The translations under genes and the position numbers were made by a program. A stretch of DNA of 64,000 bases. Source: Tepidibacter hydrothermalis. Its GTDB lineage: Bacteria; Bacillota; Clostridia; Peptostreptococcales; Peptostreptococcaceae. The notes below the pieces were generated by a model. The model did not search any database and was not told where the DNA came from. It saw only the letters and a program-made list of their open reading frames with translations. This document shows positions 9,794 through 17,642 of this stretch, one piece after another (the first letter of the stretch is position 1; the number at the start of each line of letters is the position of its first letter). The stretch is taken from NCBI RefSeq assembly GCF_029542625.1, contig NZ_CP120733.1:2294001-2358000 (forward strand), in the 5' to 3' direction.

Positions 9794-11212
9794 CTATTTT
9801 ATTTCTAATGTAAGTAATGTACAATCATCTTTTATTCCATCTACATCAGTTGACATACTTTTTAAAGAACTTTTAATATTATTCTTTAATTCAGTTGTTG
9901 TATTACTTTTTAAATACTCTTTTTTTATTTCCTCATTATCAAATATGAAATCTAAACCATCTGTGAAAAAATAAAATTTATCACCTGATTTAAAATTAAT
10001 TATCTTTTCATCAAATTCACTATCTTCAAACATTCCAAGAAATGAACCTCTGACAATTTTATTTTTAATATCACACTTATCAGTTTGATATATAAATTGA
10101 TTAATTCCAGCACCTACTATTTTTGCTTGATATTTTTTAAAGTCAAAGCTAAAACAGCATACTGCTATATATCTTTCTCCTAAATACTTAGCAACTTTTT
10201 TATTTAAACTATTCACTATTTTAGATGGATCTTTATTCTTTAAAACTTCTTCATTGAACAAAACATTAAATGCCGATATATTAAGAGCAGCTGTAATTCC
10301 TTTACCACTTACATCTCCAATTATACCAACAATTAAATCTTCATTGAATTTATGAGTATAAAAGAAATCGCCACTAACTGTTTTTGCTGGTATATAAAGA
10401 GACTCCATATTCGCTTTATGCTCAAGAGGAAATGGCTTTTTCAAAAGCTGCCTTTGTATCTTAGCAGCAGAATTTAGTTCTCTTTTTCTTTCTGTAATGT
10501 CTCTAAGTATAGAAAGAATTGCTGGTTTTCCTTTATATATTAAATAACTTGAAGATACTTCTATATCTATTTTTGTATCATCACTAAGAACAGCTTTATA
10601 ATCAAACGTAGTCTTTTTAATTTTATTTTTTAATATTTGATTCATCTTCTTATACATAATTTTTGCAAAATCAGAACTATATTTATATACACTTTTCCCA
10701 ATAAGATTTTTCTGATATTTCAAAGCCTCTTTATTTGCTAAAACAATTTCTCCACCTACTGTAATAATTATCGCATCTGGAGATATATCAACAATTTGAC
10801 GATATCTTTCTTCACTTTCTTTAAGTATATTCTCAAGACTCTTTTTCTCAGTAACATCCCTTAATTGTTCAACAATAAATATCACTTTTCCTGAAGAATC
10901 TACTACAGGATTATATCTATATTCCATATACTTATTGATTTCAGGAATATATTTTTCTCCCTGCATTATTGTCTTAGTTTCAATTGCTTTTTCACAAAGA
11001 CAATTAGGACACTTTTCACTTCTATTAAACATCTCATAACATTTTTTACCCTTAACTTCTTTGTCACTTTTTTTAAAAAAATTATACCCCGCTTCATTAT
11101 AAAATAAAATTGTATTATCAGGTTTATATACACCTATAATATCTGAAATTCCCTTTAACACTTTTTCTAAATTCAAAATTTGTTCATCTCCTACATCAAT
11201 TAAACAATTCAT
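9794..11212 (-). CDS. PAS-PAS-SpoIIE serine phosphatase
   Basis: 472 aa, no membrane segment. PAS domain 1 (about 15-125) carries a cysteine set C58, C68, C71, C73 (KCYEMF...CPNCLC) that could bind metal or an Fe-S cluster. PAS 2 spans about 130-245. The SpoIIE/RsbU PP2C domain (about 250-472) has metal aspartates in VSGDFFY (Asp282) and GDVSGKG (Asp300). It should dephosphorylate the STAS protein of the same operon when its PAS domains sense a cue. The ATG at 11212 has no clear ribosome site; a TTG at 11176 behind AGGAG is an alternative start. First gene of the partner-switching operon. Confidence 0.9.
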   Translation of the reverse strand: MNCLIDVGDEQILNLEKVLKGISDIIGVYKPDNTILFYNEAGYNFFKKSDKEVKGKKCYEMFNRSEKCPNCLCEKAIETKTIMQGEKYIPEINKYMEYRYNPVVDSSGKVIFIVEQLRDVTEKKSLENILKESEERYRQIVDISPDAIIITVGGEIVLANKEALKYQKNLIGKSVYKYSSDFAKIMYKKMNQILKNKIKKTTFDYKAVLSDDTKIDIEVSSSYLIYKGKPAILSILRDITERKRELNSAAKIQRQLLKKPFPLEHKANMESLYIPAKTVSGDFFYTHKFNEDLIVGIIGDVSGKGITAALNISAFNVLFNEEVLKNKDPSKIVNSLNKKVAKYLGERYIAVCCFSFDFKKYQAKIVGAGINQFIYQTDKCDIKNKIVRGSFLGMFEDSEFDEKIINFKSGDKFYFFTDGLDFIFDNEEIKKEYLKSNTTTELKNNIKSSLKSMSTDVDGIKDDCTLLTLEIK

Positions 11213-11422
11213 ATATTATTTTTCTAATAATACCATTAATTTGTATTATAGCACAATTCTTCAAAATTATTGTTAATCTGATTAAATAATTAAAATATAT
11301 ACACTATTTATTTTTTTTATGTGAAAGTTACTATTTATATTTTTTACATATAATTCTCATTAAATTATACACCTTTTCGTATTCTGGATACAATTAAATT
11401 TATTTAGTTTTAATTTGTCATC

Positions 11423-11484
11423 AAAAAATAATATAACTGAGCCTTAAATTATTAATAATTTAAGGCTCAGTTATATTATTTTTT
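11423..11484. terminator. Loopless 62-bp perfect palindrome, bidirectional terminator
   Basis: 31-bp arms (AAAAAATAATATAACTGAGC and 11 more bases, then the exact complement) meet with no loop. Poly-A on one side and poly-T on the other allow termination both ways. It lies downstream of marR and of a gene remnant (11503-11587), in the 425-base gap before the SpoIIE-type gene. Confidence 0.8.
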
Positions 11485-11502
11485 TGAATTAAATTTAATC
11501 AA

Positions 11503-11587
11503 TTACTTGCTGTGAGGATAATTCCCCCCTTTTTTTACCAGCTCAATATATTCTTTAATACTCCTTATGATTTTATTACTAATTAGT
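11503..11587 (-). pseudogene. C-terminal remnant of a lost gene
   Basis: A 27-codon open stretch on the minus strand, ending at the TAA at 11505-11503, reads ...KEYIELVKKGGNYPHSK. It looks like a natural protein tail but has no start codon and is preceded in frame by a stop. It lies between marR and the perfect terminator, where a second operon gene would be expected. The parent protein cannot be identified. The upstream part overlaps one of the ACTAATTAGT palindromes. Confidence 0.4.
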
Positions 11588-11591
11588 TATA
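11574..11591. promoter_or_regulatory. MarR-type palindrome, copy 1 (orphan)
   Basis: ATTACTAATTAGTTATA with the ACTAATTAGT core at 11578-11587, the same core as three sites that precede genes. This copy lies downstream of marR and beside a gene remnant, so it may be a leftover operator. Confidence 0.5.
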
Positions 11592-11637
11592 TTCTCTTAA
11601 AAATACAACTTACCTTCTCAAATTAGAAAAAGTAAGC

Positions 11638-12090
11638 TTATTTTTGATATCCCGTAACTTTTTTTAACAATTGTAACAGTACTTTCTTTTCTTCAAAGCT
11701 CAAACCTGAAAAAAAACGTCTCATTTCCTTAACATGTTCAGGAAAAATATTATCAATCAAATCATAACCTTTTTGAGATATACTCACAATGAAAACTCTA
11801 CCATCCTCAGAATCCCTTTTTTTAGTAACATACCCGCCTTTCTCTAAATTCCTAATAACGACAGTCATATTTCCACTAGTCGATAAAGTCTTCTCAATTA
11901 TACTATTTATGTTCATAGGGCCTAAATGATAAAGCGGTTCAAGCACACTAAACTGAGAAAGAGTTATCCCATATTCTGATAATCGAGCTGATAAGTTTCT
12001 TTCATCTTCAATTAATGTTCTACGTATTGCTACAATAAGCTTTAAATTGATATTATTTTCTTCTCCATAATTATATCTATTAATTTTCAT
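11638..12090 (-). CDS. MarR-family transcriptional regulator
   Basis: 150 aa with a winged helix: dimerisation helices, recognition helix in STSGNMTVVIRNLEKGGYVTKKRD, wing SEDGRVFIVSISQKG. The SGNMTVVIRNLE form is typical of the HosA/YusO-like branch. ATG at 12090 with AGGGTGA 4-5 bases ahead. A TTGACA and a 17-bp spacer holding the palindrome TATCACTAATTAGTTATA overlap the start region, suggesting autorepression. The same palindrome occurs before 13239-13616 and 13891-15813, so those are likely targets. The natural signal, perhaps an electrophile or phenolic compound, is a guess from the targets. Confidence 0.9.
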   Translation of the reverse strand: MKINRYNYGEENNINLKLIVAIRRTLIEDERNLSARLSEYGITLSQFSVLEPLYHLGPMNINSIIEKTLSTSGNMTVVIRNLEKGGYVTKKRDSEDGRVFIVSISQKGYDLIDNIFPEHVKEMRRFFSGLSFEEKKVLLQLLKKVTGYQK

Positions 12091-12100
12091 ATTTTCACCC

Positions 12101-12125
12101 TATCACTAATTAGTTATAATGTCAA
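12101..12125 (-). promoter_or_regulatory. marR promoter with MarR-type operator, copy 2
   Basis: On the minus strand TTGACA (12125-12120) is followed by a 17-base spacer containing the ACTAATTAGT core (12105-12114) and then TAGGGT. If that is the -10, the transcript would be nearly leaderless. An alternative -10, TATAAC, would put the palindrome on the start site and keep the AGGGTGA ribosome site in the mRNA. Confidence 0.6.
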
Positions 12126-12156
12126 TAACGTTTTAAATTTTTCTAATTCTCTTTTA

Positions 12157-13068
12157 CTATTTAATATTCTCATTTATTTTATCATAATACATAAAGCTTC
12201 TACGATACTCAGACGGAGACTGTCCAAAGCGTTTCTGAAAAACCGTTGACAAATATGATGTACTGCTGAATCCACATTCAAATCCAATTTCGGTTATGGA
12301 TTTCTCTCCTAACATCAATAAATGCTTTACCTTCTCTAAACGAATATCAGTAAGATAATCAATAACAGTTTGCCCCATCTCTTTTTTAAACACTCTAGTA
12401 AAATGTGATGATGACATGTTGGCAAATGAAGAAATATCTTCGATTGTCAGTTTTTGTCCCATATGATCATACATATACTCTACGGTACGGTTAATATCCA
12501 ATCGTGATGTAATTTGACCAACATTATGCTTTAATCCAATCAAACTGCGAATAATACTATGAATTATGCGTACATTTAAACTACTCATTACTTGTTCCCA
12601 TCCTTGCAGTCTATTATCAGCTTCAATCATAAATTCCTTAATTAATGATTGAAATCCTTGAGGTATCTGAATAAAATCACCTTTAAATGTCTTAATCTCT
12701 TCCAAATTATATTCCTTAAGCTGAGAATCAAAAAACTCTTTATCAATAAATATAGCAATATAGCGTGGTGAATGATCTAAATAGATTTCTTGATGAACAA
12801 TAAATGGTGAAATCGCAATTAACCTTCCTGGTTGAGTAACAATTTCCTTATCATCAATTTTAAATGAAACCTGATCATTAAATGTCAAAACAAACATATA
12901 AGATGGATGAGTATGAATAGATTCTACAGCATGCTTAAATGAGCCCGATATAGGCATAAACATACCAATTTTAGAATTCACAAACGCATCAATAATCTTT
13001 AGATTATTTAAATCAACCTTACCTATCAATCTATAAATATGCTGAAGATTTTCTTGTTCCCTTTTCAT
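12157..13068 (-). CDS. AraC-family transcriptional regulator
   Basis: 303 aa. The N-terminal cupin-like sensor domain (about 25-170, with SIHTHPSYMFVLTF and LIAISPFIVHQ) is followed by two helix-turn-helix motifs (about 205-300: TIEDISSFANMSSSHFTRVF and EIGFECGFSSTSYLSTVFQK ... SPSEYRR). This is the layout of small-molecule-responsive activators. RBS AAGGGG. It sits between marR and a small membrane-protein gene. The inverted repeat at 13133-13159 lies 65-91 bp upstream and may be its own operator. Ligand unknown. Confidence 0.9.
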   Translation of the reverse strand: MKREQENLQHIYRLIGKVDLNNLKIIDAFVNSKIGMFMPISGSFKHAVESIHTHPSYMFVLTFNDQVSFKIDDKEIVTQPGRLIAISPFIVHQEIYLDHSPRYIAIFIDKEFFDSQLKEYNLEEIKTFKGDFIQIPQGFQSLIKEFMIEADNRLQGWEQVMSSLNVRIIHSIIRSLIGLKHNVGQITSRLDINRTVEYMYDHMGQKLTIEDISSFANMSSSHFTRVFKKEMGQTVIDYLTDIRLEKVKHLLMLGEKSITEIGFECGFSSTSYLSTVFQKRFGQSPSEYRRSFMYYDKINENIK

Positions 13069-13132
13069 TTAAACCCCTTTCAATAGAAATTAAATATTCA
13101 ATACTAACAACAAAAATAATTTAAATTTTATA

Positions 13133-13159
13133 CAGTGTAAGATTCATCATCTTACACTG
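13133..13159. promoter_or_regulatory. 11-bp inverted repeat between the AraC gene and the membrane-protein gene
   Basis: CAGTGTAAGAT, a 5-base spacer, then ATCTTACACTG. There is no strong T-run on either side, so it is a poor terminator and may be an operator for the AraC gene. It is also 80 bases past the stop of the gene at 13239, so a weak terminator cannot be excluded. Confidence 0.45.
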
Positions 13160-13238
13160 ATAAACCTTAATTTTCATACTTATTCTCAATTCGAATTATT
13201 TAATAAACCATTAAATTGTATTGTTCATTATATAGTAA

Positions 13239-13616
13239 TTATATTTCTTTTATTTTTTTTATCTGTACTAAACAAATTGTAAAAAGTATCGCGAAAAATA
13301 TTGGATCTGACCAACCAAAACCTACAAATATTCCATTAAAGCAGGCATAAAGAGTAATAATTACTCCTAAAAAATTTGTAATAGCTAAACTTTTTAGCAC
13401 TTGAAGATAAACTATTTTATCTTCTTGAATTTTATTCATTAAAAATCCAAAAGCTGCTATCCCTCCAAGAAATATACTCGTATGTTGGGATAAAAATCTT
13501 GCATATTTATCGTTTATTTCCAATCCATACATTGGCCATAATTGATCTGGAATAATAAAAAGTGCCAGTGCAAAAATCAAATAAATTGAGCTATGAATGT
13601 TTATAAATTTTTTCAT
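13239..13616 (-). CDS. Small four-helix membrane protein, unknown function
   Basis: 125 aa from the ATG at 13616, which follows AGGAGG; a longer upstream reading has no ribosome site. Four hydrophobic segments (about 8-24, 46-62, 72-92, 97-117) make this an integral membrane protein with little outside the bilayer. A motif such as ARFLSQHTSIFLGGIAAFGF may be a family signature but I do not recognise it with confidence. The gene stands behind a well-formed promoter with the MarR-type palindrome placed exactly between -35 and -10, so it probably belongs to the same response as the OYE-family reductase next to it. Confidence 0.7.
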   Translation of the reverse strand: MKKFINIHSSIYLIFALALFIIPDQLWPMYGLEINDKYARFLSQHTSIFLGGIAAFGFLMNKIQEDKIVYLQVLKSLAITNFLGVIITLYACFNGIFVGFGWSDPIFFAILFTICLVQIKKIKEI

Positions 13617-13794
13617 TTCTTTTCCTCCTAAATTAATAAAAATTTGTGCTAATCTACTAAAATAAATCTGGCTTCTCAAAATCAAATAATTGATTTAATT
13701 TTGCTATTTATTGCAGTTTCAAACATTTGTAATAAAATCTCTGCATTATCAATTATTTCTTTTTTATTATTACTTATTTCTTTTGTTATTATTA

Positions 13795-13823
13795 ATAATA
13801 TAACTAATTAGTGATATCGTCAA
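13795..13823 (-). promoter_or_regulatory. Promoter with MarR-type operator in its spacer, copy 3
   Basis: On the minus strand TTGACG (13823-13818), 17-base spacer, TATTAT (13800-13795). The spacer contains the palindrome ACTAATTAGT (13803-13812). A repressor bound here would block RNA polymerase. Drives the membrane-protein gene ending at 13239, with a leader of about 170 bases. Confidence 0.75.
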
Positions 13824-13890
13824 ATACTTTTTGATCATAAATAGTTCACAGTTGTTTGTAATCAATAAACTGTGAACTATTGAAGTATTT

Positions 13891-15813
13891 TTACATTTGA
13901 AGTCCTGCCCTATACCCCTCCTCTACAGCACTTAGAGCATCTCTAACCTTGACTGCATCACCTATAGTTATTATTTCTATCCCCTTACCTTTTAAATCGT
14001 GTGCTAATTTGTTTTCAGACTTAGAACCAATTGCCATTACAACTGTATCAATATTATCTAATTTCATTACTTCATTATTTCTTTCTAGCAATACACTATC
14101 TTCAAGTATTTCTTTTACTATTGTATTTGTCATTATATTTACATTATTTTCTTTTAAATCCTTCATTAAAAAATAGTTGACTAGTGGTATTCCCATTTTA
14201 ACAATAGAATCCTGCATTTCTACAATATTTACTTTATGACCATGGTTAGCTAAATGTGCAGCTGTCTCTGCACCTACTTGTCCTCCACCTATTACGACTA
14301 CATTCTTTCCTATTTTATCGCTACCAGCTAAAACCTCATTAGCTAGTATAACATTGTCTGAATTTTTTCCTGGAATATTAGGAACAAAAGGAGTTGCTCC
14401 TGTAGCTATAATAACTGCATCTGGCTTCTCTTTATCAATAATTTCTTTTGTAAGTTCTGTATTTAAGTATATATTTACACCTAACTTATTTAACTGCGTT
14501 CTTTGCCACACTGTCAATGTGTTAAGCTCTTCTTTATGAGGAGGTACCGCTGCTAATAACCACTGTCCACCTAATTGAGGTTCCTTTTCAAATAAATGCA
14601 CTTCATGTCCTCTTTTAGCTAAAATAATTGCTGCTTCCATTCCAGCAACTCCGCCACCAGCTACAAAAACCTTTTTCTTGTTGTTTGTTTTTTTAATATC
14701 AAATTCTTTCTCCTTTCCACTTAAAGGATTTACTAAACAACTTGCTGGTTGACCTTTTAGTGGCCTGCCTACACATCCTTGTAAACATCCAATACAGCGA
14801 ATAATATCTTCAACTCTTCCTTCTTCAGCTTTATTTGGTAATTCCGGATCAGCAAGACCTGCTCTACCCATAGCTACTAAATCAGCTTTATCTGATAATA
14901 ATACTGTTTCTGCAATAAACGGATCATTAATTCTTCCAACGGTAATAACTGGAATAGATACAACCTTTTTTATTTCAGCTGCTAGATCAACAGCGAAAGC
15001 ATGCGGAACAGCAGCAGGTGGCACATTATAGTGCAAAGTCTTATAAACTGCAAAAGAAACATTAATAACATCGATTCCAGCATTTTCAAGTATTCTCGCT
15101 ATTACTTTTGAATCTTCAATAGTAAGTCCGCCATCTACAAATTCATCAGCAGAAATTCTAATTGAAACTAAAAAATCTTCTCCAACTTTTTCTCTCACAC
15201 TGTCTATTATCTCTAATATAAAACGACACCTATTTAATATTGTTCCTCCATATTCATCACTTCTTTTATTTGAAAAAGGTGATAAGAACTGGTTTATTAA
15301 ATACCCATGTCCTCCTTGTATTTCTACACCATCAAACCCAGCCTTTTTAACTCTTAATGCAGCATCACTGAATTTTTTGACTATCACTTTTATTTCTTCT
15401 ACTGTGAGTTCATGAGGCATCTCATCTATAGTTGGATCTTTTATTGGTGATGGTGCAACAGATTGAGCTCCAGTTAAAAAACTTTTAGCTTGTCTTCCCG
15501 GATGACTAATTTGCGCTACTATCTTCCCTCCACAGTTATGCACTTTTTCTGTAAGCTTAGAATGTCCTTCTATTTGCTCATCATTCCATAGCCCCGGAAG
15601 AAAAGGTGAACCTTTTTGCACTTCATCTATAGCATAATTTTCTGTAATTATTAATCCCCATCCACCTTTAGCTTTTGCCTCATTATATTCTATATATCTT
15701 TGAGTAACTGTACCATCTTTATTGCAATAATTTGTAGCTAAGCCTGTACTAACCAATCTATTTTTAATTTCTAAATTATTAATTTTTATTGACTTAAAAA
15801 TCTTTTTAAACAT
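13891..15813 (-). CDS. Old Yellow Enzyme-type NADH:flavin oxidoreductase / 2,4-dienoyl-CoA reductase-like
   Basis: 640-aa enzyme with three parts. Residues 1-335 are an FMN TIM barrel (GHGYLINQFLSPFSNKRSDE, active-site region). Four cysteines, C340, C343, C347, C359 (CIGCLQGC...SCLVNP), bind a 4Fe-4S cluster. Residues about 380-640 bind FAD and NAD(P)H (VAGGGVAGMEAA at about 384 and a second VIGGGQVGAETAA near 500). This is the layout of 2,4-dienoyl-CoA, enoate and bile-acid-type reductases that reduce activated C=C bonds. RBS AAGGAG. A MarR-type palindrome sits 80-95 bp upstream. Exact substrate unknown. Confidence 0.9.
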   Translation of the reverse strand: MFKKIFKSIKINNLEIKNRLVSTGLATNYCNKDGTVTQRYIEYNEAKAKGGWGLIITENYAIDEVQKGSPFLPGLWNDEQIEGHSKLTEKVHNCGGKIVAQISHPGRQAKSFLTGAQSVAPSPIKDPTIDEMPHELTVEEIKVIVKKFSDAALRVKKAGFDGVEIQGGHGYLINQFLSPFSNKRSDEYGGTILNRCRFILEIIDSVREKVGEDFLVSIRISADEFVDGGLTIEDSKVIARILENAGIDVINVSFAVYKTLHYNVPPAAVPHAFAVDLAAEIKKVVSIPVITVGRINDPFIAETVLLSDKADLVAMGRAGLADPELPNKAEEGRVEDIIRCIGCLQGCVGRPLKGQPASCLVNPLSGKEKEFDIKKTNNKKKVFVAGGGVAGMEAAIILAKRGHEVHLFEKEPQLGGQWLLAAVPPHKEELNTLTVWQRTQLNKLGVNIYLNTELTKEIIDKEKPDAVIIATGATPFVPNIPGKNSDNVILANEVLAGSDKIGKNVVVIGGGQVGAETAAHLANHGHKVNIVEMQDSIVKMGIPLVNYFLMKDLKENNVNIMTNTIVKEILEDSVLLERNNEVMKLDNIDTVVMAIGSKSENKLAHDLKGKGIEIITIGDAVKVRDALSAVEEGYRAGLQM

Positions 15814-15893
15814 TATATTGTCTCCTTTCTTTTTTTACAATTAAAAATATATTTCATCATAATCATATCTGTTTGTTTTTATATTAAAACATT

Positions 15894-15909
15894 ATCACTA
15901 ATTAGTGTT
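15894..15909. promoter_or_regulatory. MarR-type operator, copy 4
   Basis: TATCACTAATTAGTGTTA; the core ACTAATTAGT is at 15897-15906, and CACTAATTAGTG is a perfect 12-bp palindrome. It lies upstream of the OYE/FAD reductase gene; a TATAAC next to it on the minus strand could be the -10. Confidence 0.65.
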
Positions 15910-15964
15910 ATAAATCAGCACTCTTCCCTATATTTTACAAAAAATACCAGATCCAACTAACAAA

Positions 15965-15985
15965 AGTCCTCATACCGTGAGGACT
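15965..15985. terminator. Terminator after the YdhR-type gene
   Basis: AGTCCTCA, 5-base loop, TGAGGACT, with TTTTTC on the plus side and TTTTG on the minus side. It ends the gene at 16021-16332. Confidence 0.8.
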
Positions 15986-16020
15986 TTTTCAACACTTTAA
16001 CTAGAAATTACTATTTGTAT

Positions 16021-16332
16021 CTATCTAGTCTCCCCAAGATAACCTCTATTCATCAATGTTAATGGTTCATTGACATTAAAAACTTTTGCAATAATATCAG
16101 TGATTCCGAAACCAGTTAAACGCTCTGTATGCTTTTTCAAATATTTATCTAGTGCCTCCTGAGTCTCAAAAAGATATATTCCACCACCTTCTCCAGTTTC
16201 CTCATTTTCAGTCCATATTTTCCAAATAAGTTTATCTTCTGTTGATATATCCTTAGCTAATTCCTTAAAAGCAATAGACATATCATCGCCCCAAGGACCT
16301 TCTGTTTTAAAATCCATTTGTAATAATCTCAT
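16021..16332 (-). CDS. YdhR-family putative monooxygenase
   Basis: 103-aa ferredoxin-like alpha-beta barrel protein of the E. coli YdhR family. Matching blocks are LLQMDFKTEGPWGDDM at the start, WKIWTENEETGEGGGIYLF in the middle, then LKKHTERL and IIAKVFNVNEPLT near the end. YdhR-type proteins are cofactor-free dimers thought to act on aromatic or quinone-like substrates. RBS AAGGAG at good distance. The promoter region has only a partial version (ATTAGTGTAT near 16368) of the palindrome found at the neighbouring oxidoreductase, so shared control is possible but weakly supported. Confidence 0.88.
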   Translation of the reverse strand: MRLLQMDFKTEGPWGDDMSIAFKELAKDISTEDKLIWKIWTENEETGEGGGIYLFETQEALDKYLKKHTERLTGFGITDIIAKVFNVNEPLTLMNRGYLGETR

Positions 16333-16871
16333 TTCAATCTTCTCCTTTCCTTTGTCTAATTTATTGATACACTAATATTATAAAACAGATTAGATTATAT
16401 CACTTTCAATATTCTACTATTAAGTTTAAAAATATAACCATTTATTCTACTTAATTTTGATATATGATTAATAATATATATCACGTGAAAATAATTTAAT
16501 ATTTCTTTAATCTTCATCTAAACTATTTATCATTTTTGTGAAAACAGTAACATTCACATAAAAAAATAACGAATTTATACTAGAATACTGTAGGTACTTA
16601 TATAAGAACCTATAAATAAAATAAGTTGCTGATTTGAGAATAAAGAAATTGGAATCGAAATATTACAATACAATGGTTGGTAATAATTTTGTAAAGTAAA
16701 TAACTAACGGAAAGTATGAAGTAGTAAAACTTCTTAGAGTTCTTGATTATAAAATAGGACAATTATGCTGTGAAAAACACAATTGTCCTGTTTCATTGAA
16801 ATGATCATCAAGTCTTTATGTAGATAATACTAAAAGTCTATGAAATTACTCGATTCATATCATATAAATTG
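16333..16871. other. 539-base intergenic region without a convincing gene
   Basis: Holds the promoter region of the YdhR-type gene, an almost perfect 22-bp palindrome (TAGGTACTTATATAAGAACC plus TA, 16591-16612, one mismatched pair) and a hairpin AGGACAATT/AATTGTCCT at 16756-16789 with GTG/CAC inside, which could be a leftover plus-strand terminator. Short open stretches here have no start or ribosome site. It may be a decayed locus. Confidence 0.5.
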
Positions 16872-17486
16872 TTATAATTTATAATTTTTCAATGCTTTAT
16901 ATTCTTCTAACCCCTTTTCTGTAAATATAGGAATCAGTAGACCCCAAACTAAATCCTTTATTTTGGAAGTATTATAATCCTCTCTATAAATAATACGGTT
17001 AATTGAAATAGTCAAAGGAAGCAAAATATTTAAAATTTCAGCTAGATTCTCATATATGCCTTTTATAGGTTCCGGTTTTACTAACTCTTTAGAGATATAA
17101 TAATCTAATAATAAATTAAGTTGTTTTTTATATTTATCAAATAAAAGTCTATTGAGTTTTTGTAATTCAGGATAAGTTTGCGTTAAAACGATAAAATCAC
17201 AAAAAACAAACATATATTTCCTCTGCAAATTGCACCATACTTCGATTTTATTATCCAATTCTCTAAAATCTGATATATCAAAATTCACATGCATAAGAAA
17301 TTCACTCATCATTTGATTATTTATTTCTAATACTATATCTTTTTTCTTTTTAAAATAGTAAGTTAAACTGCCGGGACTTATATTAAGTTCATTAGAAATA
17401 TCCCTTATTGAAATACTACTAAAACCTTTTTGATTGAATAATTCAATAGCAGTATTTAAAATTTGTTGTTTTCGATCTGATTTCAT
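16872..17486 (-). CDS. TetR-family transcriptional regulator
   Basis: 204 aa. N-terminal TetR helix-turn-helix: RKQQILNTAIELFNQKGF, then SIRDISNELNISPGSLTYYF as recognition helix. The C-terminal ligand domain is variable and unassigned. ATG at 17486 behind GAGGTGA. It follows the reductive-dehalogenase-like gene pair on the same strand with a 156-base gap that has its own inverted repeat. It is the obvious candidate to control that pair through the operator at 20993-21018; this link is inferred from position. Confidence 0.9.
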   Translation of the reverse strand: MKSDRKQQILNTAIELFNQKGFSSISIRDISNELNISPGSLTYYFKKKKDIVLEINNQMMSEFLMHVNFDISDFRELDNKIEVWCNLQRKYMFVFCDFIVLTQTYPELQKLNRLLFDKYKKQLNLLLDYYISKELVKPEPIKGIYENLAEILNILLPLTISINRIIYREDYNTSKIKDLVWGLLIPIFTEKGLEEYKALKNYKL

Positions 17487-17514
17487 ATTTTATTATTTCA
17501 CCTCATTTATAAGT

Positions 17515-17570
17515 CAAATTATCATTGTTTACCAAAACTAAACCTATTAATTTATACTAATGATAATTTG
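17515..17570. promoter_or_regulatory. Spaced 12-bp inverted repeat upstream of the TetR gene
   Basis: CAAATTATCATT (17515-17526) and its exact complement AATGATAATTTG (17559-17570), 32 bases apart, centred about 55 bp before the TetR start. Possible paired regulator sites or a leader hairpin. Confidence 0.4.
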
Positions 17571-17642
17571 TAAATTATAAATTATTATTAACCTTATGTC
17601 AATATAAAGGATTTCGTTATATTTTTTATAGAGTCTTTATTT

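Noticed and set aside
16730-16803. Short frame ending CCEKHNCPVSLK in the gap before the TetR gene
   Set aside because: No start codon or ribosome site, and it contains a hairpin; at most a very old remnant.
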